DNA from: Planctomycetota bacterium
GTDB lineage: Bacteria; Planctomycetota; J058; JAJDCQ01
Length of the DNA stretch: 38,618 nt
Reading direction: 5' to 3'
Assembly (NCBI GenBank): GCA_029260755.1
Contig: JAJDCQ010000002.1
Location: 1-38,618 of the forward strand
Positions 34,901-38,618 of the stretch are shown piece after piece. How positions within the stretch are numbered: the first letter of the stretch is position 1; the number at the start of each line of letters is the position of its first letter. The notes under the pieces were generated by a model. The model was given only the letters and a program-made list of their open reading frames with translations, did not search any database and was not told the DNA's origin. A program made the position numbers and the translations under genes.

Positions 34901-36354
34901 AGATCGGCGAGATGATCCTCATGCCGGACGAGGCTCCCGATGGCGCCTCGGGCGTCCCCGAGGAGCGCGACCTCGATCCGTGGCGGCTGGGCCTCGAGCC
35001 CGACGAGGACGCGCCCGACCTCGGCTCGGAGGAGGGGCCGCCCCCCGTCGGTCGGGGAGGGCTGATCGTGCTCCCGACCGTCCCGAGGGTGACCGTCGCG
35101 CTCGACGGGCACGGGCGGCGTATCGGCAGCCTGATGCGAGGCGGCGGCCTGCTCGTCCACGATGCCCGTCGCTATCGGCGCATCGCGGCCGTGACCGATC
35201 CGGCCGGCCCGATCGCCGCGTTCGAGCTTGCGCCCGGTGGCCGCCGCGTCGCCACGGGCTCGGCCGGCGGTGATGTCCACGTCTGGGAGCTCCCGGGCGA
35301 CGAGGGCGCGCCGATGATCGCGCCGACGGGCGCCCTCGCGATCGCGTTCGACCCGAGCGGCGAGCGCCTCGTCGCGGCGGAGGCCTACGGGATCCGGATG
35401 CACGAGCGGGGCACGGGAGACCTCGGGACGGCCGTGGCGACGAGCCGCGTCGAGGACCCGCCGCGGCAGGCCGCCCTGGCGGTCTCGCCGGAGGGGAGGC
35501 GACTGCTCGTCGCCGAGAACCACATCGAGCAGCTGATGGAGCCGCCGTTCGAGCGGGTCTTGCGCGGCGACCTCCGGATCCGGTCGCTCCCCGACGGCGC
35601 CTCGGTCGCGCTCCTGAGCGGGCACCGGGCCGCGGTTCTGGACGTCGCCTGGAGCGCCGACGGTGCCCTCGTCGCGAGCGCGGGCCGCGACGGCGGCGCG
35701 CGCGTCTGGAACGTCGCGCGCGGCGAGGAGGTCGACCGCGTCGAGATCGCGAGCGGCGCGACAGCCGTCGCGTTCGCGCCGGAGGGCCGGATCCTCCTCG
35801 TCGGCGGGGCCGACGGCGCCCTTCGGCTCTGGGACGACGGGGAGGTGAAGGTCATCCCGGAGGCGCACGAGGGGCCGGTGAGCGTGGTCGCGTGGAGCCG
35901 TGACGGACGGAGCTTCGTGACGGCGGGCCGGGACGGGATCGTCTCGCGCTGGGACGCCGGCGGCGCGCGCGTCGATCGGCTCGTCCGCCCGGGGCCGGTG
36001 AGCGGCGTCGGGTTCGTCGCCGAGGACCGCATCATCGTCGCCGACGCCGACGGTCGGATCGCCGTCTGGGCGACCGAGCAGGACCGGATCGTCACGATCG
36101 TCTCGGGCGAGCGGGTCGTCCGCGGCGCCGGCCTGAAGTACCTCCCGATCCGGTTCGCCGTGTCGCGCGACGGCGCTCGGGCGGCGGTCGTGCGCGCCGG
36201 CGGGAACCTGATCGACGTCTGGGACATCGACGAAGGCGCCGGCGCCGAGCCCGCCGACGAGCTCGTCGACCGGGTCTGGCGGGCGACCGGCTTCCGGGTC
36301 CAGGCGCTCGACGCCCTTCCGATCTTCCGCGAGCTCGGCTCGCGCGAGCGGTAG
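31990..36354 (+). CDS. Ser/Thr protein kinase E with large WD40 region
   Basis: This Hanks-type kinase has 1454 residues. Kinase domain about 57-320: GRGGMAVVHRG (64-74), K86 (VAIK), HRDVKPQN (177-184), DFG (197-199), APE (224-226). RFIDGQAILARPIGRRERMWRWARSHR (317-343) leads into one span (about 346-372), then a coiled coil rich in Ala/Arg/Glu (375-430). About 970 residues follow (475-1450) with at least 14 WD-like blades (for example VIVWDATTG, LRAWDVASG, ARVWNVARG, IDVWDIDEG), enough for two seven-bladed propellers. An acidic, Pro-rich insertion (about 975-1030) interrupts the blades. WD40 kinases of this layout are common in Planctomycetota. The ATG lacks a ribosome site. The ligand is unknown, but the propellers are a likely platform for protein partners. 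Confidence 0.93.
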   Translation: MTDRSDLERAPTELSPPPGASPSERLQAAAAADDAAVMPEEARRAMEDPSRRLGDRYVLLDELGRGGMAVVHRGWDTALHRPVAIKMILPGGGSRAQEVARLLREARAAAKLRHPAIVPVHEIDEHDGRPYLVMDFVDGVTLDQAVEQVPPSPRRLAAVVRGVAQALHHAHEAGIIHRDVKPQNVIIDRDGRPHLTDFGLARDFGQDRALTVTGQLLGTPGYVAPEQARGDREGTGPLADVYGLGGILYHVLLGRPPFTGATIIEVVTKVFRSDPDLPRRIDPKIHVDLETIAMRCLEKEPARRYRSAREVAEELERFIDGQAILARPIGRRERMWRWARSHRALAGAVGSAAVVAAVSAVAAVVFGVWSFAAIRHQRDLARGETARAVAAEADARSAADREASARSEVEAGSRAKDLLLARALRERAERLGGLGRLAEAAALYAESARVTDGVEARWGLERALAGAGRSVWVSGRGLEARAVAASPDGRLLALGTASGVTRIFDLATGRELRSVAGHQRAVSAVAFDEEGGRLATASHDGAVIVWDATTGERLAEGRGHVSRVVAVAWDGRGRLVSADAAGMLLRWDAATGARLGEHRADAPSPESSPPTGLVGLAGGRVVLGSERGLLGWDDGAAAPEVIDAGAVAAIAVGADGRRVAIASPTGAVRVREREGDGAPRTVGDVGRPVVGVAFVGGGEALIVVGADGSVDELPVDGGPARSIASSVDAGVVLAAALTRDDEIVRVFADGAVDLLARRDGAARPGPVGHTAEVVALGWSRDGATLASGAGDGGVIVWRAEDGELLARFAGPAGGVAALAVLDGGRAVAVSGLDGSLWSWAVGSAAPRWSFDLRHAAVRIGASPDGALLAAVTGPEVLIIDAAGGDVVAPLDLTEVGGAIDVAFSTDGTQLITSGAVGLRAWDVASGRPLWTADGGGDRIAVAPDGRRIVTVGPEGSFFWDAATGRQLVTSQIGEMILMPDEAPDGASGVPEERDLDPWRLGLEPDEDAPDLGSEEGPPPVGRGGLIVLPTVPRVTVALDGHGRRIGSLMRGGGLLVHDARRYRRIAAVTDPAGPIAAFELAPGGRRVATGSAGGDVHVWELPGDEGAPMIAPTGALAIAFDPSGERLVAAEAYGIRMHERGTGDLGTAVATSRVEDPPRQAALAVSPEGRRLLVAENHIEQLMEPPFERVLRGDLRIRSLPDGASVALLSGHRAAVLDVAWSADGALVASAGRDGGARVWNVARGEEVDRVEIASGATAVAFAPEGRILLVGGADGALRLWDDGEVKVIPEAHEGPVSVVAWSRDGRSFVTAGRDGIVSRWDAGGARVDRLVRPGPVSGVGFVAEDRIIVADADGRIAVWATEQDRIVTIVSGERVVRGAGLKYLPIRFAVSRDGARAAVVRAGGNLIDVWDIDEGAGAEPADELVDRVWRATGFRVQALDALPIFRELGSRER

Positions 36355-36390
36355 CAGGAGCCTGACGGCGGGCTCTCGGCGGGCTCTCTC

Positions 36391-37251
36391 TCAGCGATCG
36401 ATGAGCCGCAGACCCTCTCCGTGCCAGAGCACGCGCAGGTCGTCGATGCTCCACTGTTCTCGCCCGACCGAAGGGTCGGCGATCGCGACGAGCCTCTCGT
36501 CGACCGCGCCGAGGTAGACGACGGCGTGGGGCTGCCCCGGCTGCCAGCCCCAGTCGCGCTCGTAGCGAGGGTCGTCCGTCGCGCCGGGCTCGAGGACGAC
36601 GTTGAGGACGACGGGGCCGGGGTCGGCGAGAAGCTCGGGGACGGACCACCGGACGACCTCGACCGTCCAGGGGGACCCGTCGGTGCCTCGGGCGAGGCCG
36701 CGGTAGGCACCGTGGAGGGTCGTCCCGTCGAGGGTCGTGAGGCAGCCCTCGATCATCGCCGACTCGCTCGACGCGATCCCGTGGGCGGCGAGGAGCGTCG
36801 CCCCCGCCGCGGGCGCGCACGAGACCGGGCTCGTCTGGAGGCAGACGCCGTCGCTCCAGCGGTCCCGGGCGGCCGGCCGCGAGCCGACGACCGGCTCGAG
36901 CAGGGCGTAGAGAGCGATCGTCGCGACGAGGACGGTCACGCTCGCCCGTCGCGCCGGCGCGTGACGCCCCTCGATCTGGCTCCAGGCGAGGCCGCCGACC
37001 ACGCCCAGGCCGATGGGGACGAAGTTGCCGAGGATGACGACGCTCGAGACCGGGAGCGCCCAGACGATCCAGACCGAGTCGCCGAGCGTGACGTGTCCGC
37101 CGACCGTCGCGACGGCGACCAGCGCCCCGATGGCCGCGGCGCCGCGCCGACCGAGGCGCGCGGCGGCTCGCGCGGCGGCGCGCGCGGTGCCGGCGAAGGC
37201 GACGGTGGCCAGGGCGAGGACGAAGACGGTCGCCAGGACGAGGTCGAACAA
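36391..37251 (-). CDS. Membrane-anchored C39-like cysteine peptidase
   Basis: This protein has 286 residues. Four hydrophobic spans (about 3-20, 37-52, 58-90, 104-120) precede a 150-residue papain-like domain. VCLQTSPVSCAPAAGATLL holds the oxyanion Gln (Q139) and the nucleophile C145. QPHAVVYLGAV carries H242, and ADPSVG carries D259. This set and order match peptidase C39, the family that cleaves double-glycine leaders and includes several stand-alone membrane forms. It has no ABC transporter domains, so it is not a bacteriocin exporter by itself. The start is TTG 37251, supported by GGAG six bases upstream; no ATG or GTG precedes it in frame with such a site. It converges with kinase E, 36 bases apart. 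Substrate unknown. Confidence 0.8.
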   Translation of the reverse strand: MFDLVLATVFVLALATVAFAGTARAAARAAARLGRRGAAAIGALVAVATVGGHVTLGDSVWIVWALPVSSVVILGNFVPIGLGVVGGLAWSQIEGRHAPARRASVTVLVATIALYALLEPVVGSRPAARDRWSDGVCLQTSPVSCAPAAGATLLAAHGIASSESAMIEGCLTTLDGTTLHGAYRGLARGTDGSPWTVEVVRWSVPELLADPGPVVLNVVLEPGATDDPRYERDWGWQPGQPHAVVYLGAVDERLVAIADPSVGREQWSIDDLRVLWHGEGLRLIDR

Positions 37252-37257
37252 GGATCA

Positions 37258-37261
37258 CTCC
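37258..37261 (-). promoter_or_regulatory. Ribosome site deciding the TTG start of the C39-like gene
   Basis: GGAG on the minus strand, six bases before TTG 37251. A GTG just upstream is out of frame. The TTG codon therefore starts the gene, with the first membrane span beginning at residue 3. Confidence 0.5.
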
Positions 37262-37297
37262 GGCGAGGAGGACTCGAACCACCATCCTACTCCCGGC

Positions 37298-37319
37298 GGG
37301 GCCCCTCGGTTCAGGACGA
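37298..37319. repeat. Hairpin in the divergent region before the last gene
   Basis: CCCTCG and CGAGGG form a six-base stem around an eight-base loop, between the C39-like peptidase and the final gene. No T-run follows. It could be a regulator site or be incidental. Confidence 0.35.
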
Positions 37320-37361
37320 GGGTCGGCCGCGGCAACGCTCGGCCAGTGACCACCTCGGCGC

Positions 37362-38441
37362 GTGGCGCGGGCGGCCGACATCGTCGATGATCGGCCCGTG
37401 AAGGCGAACCGCGGGAAGAAGGTCGTTCCGGCTGGTCGTGAGGCCGTCTCGCGGTTCCGGCGATCGCTCGTGTACGCCGCGCGCGGCCCCGTCGCCGCGA
37501 TTCGCGACGACGTGGCGGCGATCCGGCGGATCGACGCGGCGGCCGAGGCGGTCGAGACGCGCCACCGGCCGGCCGTCTTCCTCAAGCTCGCCGTCTCGAT
37601 CTTCGCCGGGGCGATCCTGCTCCTCGCCGTGGTGATCTTCGGCGTGCTCGACCTCTCGGAGATGGAGGGGGACCCCGCCGCCGCGCGCACGCTGTTCATG
37701 GCGTTCGGGTCGTTCTTCGCTCTCCTCGCGAGCCTCGTCGGCGCGAAGATCCTCTCCGATCACCTCGTCCGGCCCGAGTCGCTCAACGTCAAGAACCGGC
37801 GCTACGAGCTCATCGATCGCCTCCTCGGGCGTGCGCTCGATGGGATGCTCGACGATCGTCCCGTCACCGTTCGCGCGGGGCTGGCGATGGATGACCACGA
37901 TCCCGAGCGGCCGCACGTCGCGCCGCTCGTCACCGACCTCGGATCGTCGCGGTGGACCGACCCGTGGCTCTCGATGGAGCTCACCCTCCCCGACGGGGAC
38001 GAGCTCGCCATCCGCGCGTCCGAGCGGATTCGGAAGCGCATCCTCACATCGACGAGCGACGGTCCCGTGAACAAGAACATCGACCGGACCGTCGCGGGCT
38101 ACGATATCGGGTTCGATGTGAACCTCGCCATCGACGTCCGCCTCCGTCCGGAAGGCGGCCTCGCCTCGGTCGATCTGGAACGGACCGGCCTGAAGCTCCC
38201 CAAGCGGGTCAAGCTCGTCGAGCTGGCCGCGCGTGAGGGCGCGCTGGTCGTCCGGGTGGCGACCGCCCGGACCTGGACCGAGCGGGGGCGCGAGCCGGAC
38301 CGCGCGAGCCGCCGCGCGGCCCGGTCGCGGCGGAGCGTGCGCCACAACGGCGACCTCGACGCCGCGGACCTCATCCGGCGGCTGATCGCCGCCCTGCGAG
38401 CGGCCTCCGGGCGCGACGCCGGGGGCGCGGCGGCCCTCTAG
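37362..38441 (+). CDS. Unknown two-span membrane protein
   Basis: This protein has 359 residues and no family I recognise. Two spans (about 70-92 and 108-132) lie after a basic, helical N-terminus. The remaining 225 residues form a soluble domain with regular beta strands (for example WLSMELTLPDGDELAIRAS, YDIGFDVNLAIDVRLRPEGG and LVELAAREGALVVRVATA), then a basic Arg/Ala-rich tail. The alternating polar/non-polar strands suggest a beta-barrel or sandwich. GTG 37362 is the longest start; a GTG at 37398 is also possible and leaves the spans intact, and neither has a clear ribosome site. It is divergent from the C39-like peptidase, 110 bases apart, so a shared promoter region is likely. Confidence 0.6.
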   Translation: MARAADIVDDRPVKANRGKKVVPAGREAVSRFRRSLVYAARGPVAAIRDDVAAIRRIDAAAEAVETRHRPAVFLKLAVSIFAGAILLLAVVIFGVLDLSEMEGDPAAARTLFMAFGSFFALLASLVGAKILSDHLVRPESLNVKNRRYELIDRLLGRALDGMLDDRPVTVRAGLAMDDHDPERPHVAPLVTDLGSSRWTDPWLSMELTLPDGDELAIRASERIRKRILTSTSDGPVNKNIDRTVAGYDIGFDVNLAIDVRLRPEGGLASVDLERTGLKLPKRVKLVELAAREGALVVRVATARTWTERGREPDRASRRAARSRRSVRHNGDLDAADLIRRLIAALRAASGRDAGGAAAL

Positions 38442-38618
38442 TCCGGGCATGGGCTATCAACTTCGCTCAGGTCCGATGGGCTCGCCTTCGGCGAGCAGAT
38501 GTCACCACGGAGGCACGGAGACACGGAGAAGCGACTGAGGGCGCCGTATCCCGGCTCGCACGAGCCGACCGGCTCCAGGGATGGCTCCCTCTCGGTCTCG
38601 GTCACGCGAGGCGACGGG
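38442..38618. other. Gene-free end of window
   Basis: The final 177 bases hold no plausible gene. They contain a perfect seven-base stem with a three-base loop (GCTCGCC-TTC-GGCGAGC, 38480-38496), an 8-base repeat of CACGGAG, and a short stem GGCTCG-CA-CGAGCC (38553-38566). The first stem could stop transcription but lacks a T-run. Confidence 0.5.
38506..38529 (+). repeat. Three CACGGAG units, period 8
   Basis: CACGGAGG, CACGGAGA and CACGGAGA follow without gaps. This motif class (ACGGAGGCACGGAGACACGGAG and relatives) occurs in intergenic regions of many uncultured bacteria. I recall it near GxxExxY genes; no such gene is in view, and that link is unverified. Confidence 0.7.

Noticed and set aside
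37255..37290. tRNA-like T-arm on the minus strand (GGTTCGAGTCC)
   Set aside because: The T-loop pattern is present, but no matching 5' acceptor strand (CCGGCGA) occurs within 120 bases upstream, the possible anticodon hairpin has an eight-base loop, the T-stem has a U-U mismatch, and there is no CCA.

Overview
The window is very GC-rich, densely coded bacterial DNA and most likely comes from a Planctomycetota bacterium. The strongest lineage clue is five Hanks-type Ser/Thr kinases in 38 kb. Two of them carry a helix after the kinase domain of the form RF-x2-G-(E/Q)-x-I-x-ARP-(L/I)-x-R-x-E-x3-RWAR-x-HR directly before a single membrane span, a layout I know from planctomycete kinase-TPR and kinase-WD40 proteins. 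An FHA-GAF-cyclase, many Cys/His and low-complexity linkers, and frequent GTG/TTG starts fit. A GC-rich myxobacterium is the main alternative. I see no tRNA, rRNA, transposase, phage gene or CRISPR array.

Layout. 2-727: 3' end of an HNH nuclease gene, followed by about 450 bases without a gene but with a nested inverted repeat. 1176-5256 (minus): a cyclase with FHA and GAF domains, then a long-chain acyl-CoA synthetase, probably one transcript. 5322-6536 (plus): a DUF2804 protein. 6541-11692: two divergent Ser/Thr kinases (A minus, B plus) sharing a short promoter region. 11715-18291 (minus): a membrane beta-propeller protein, kinase C, a membrane protein whose start overlaps the kinase C stop, and a SIS-domain protein. 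18399-23491 (plus): a YhaO/YhaN (SbcD/SbcC-like) nuclease-ATPase pair with a 4-base GTGA overlap. 23605-24906 (plus): two small zinc-ribbon membrane proteins. 24925-27063 (minus): a DUF445 protein and a membrane protein with a CxxC motif. 27193-36354 (plus): kinase D with 16 TPRs, a PH-like membrane protein, and kinase E with a very large WD40 region. 36391-37251 (minus): a membrane-anchored C39-like peptidase. 37362-38441 (plus): an unknown two-span membrane protein. The last 177 bases hold short hairpins and an 8-base CACGGAG repeat.

The genes read as a signalling-rich core-accessory region. The kinases share a cytoplasmic catalytic domain and a single span but carry five unrelated C-terminal regions, so they probably sense or scaffold different things. 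The FHA domain on the cyclase could read phospho-threonine made by such kinases (inference). The YhaO/YhaN pair is a DNA end-processing module and is probably unrelated to the signalling genes. The likeliest under-described unit is the kinase C locus: membrane propeller protein, kinase with a decapeptide-like repeat linker, coupled membrane protein and SIS protein. I found no clear new defence system. Where start codons are uncertain, I give the reason for the one chosen.
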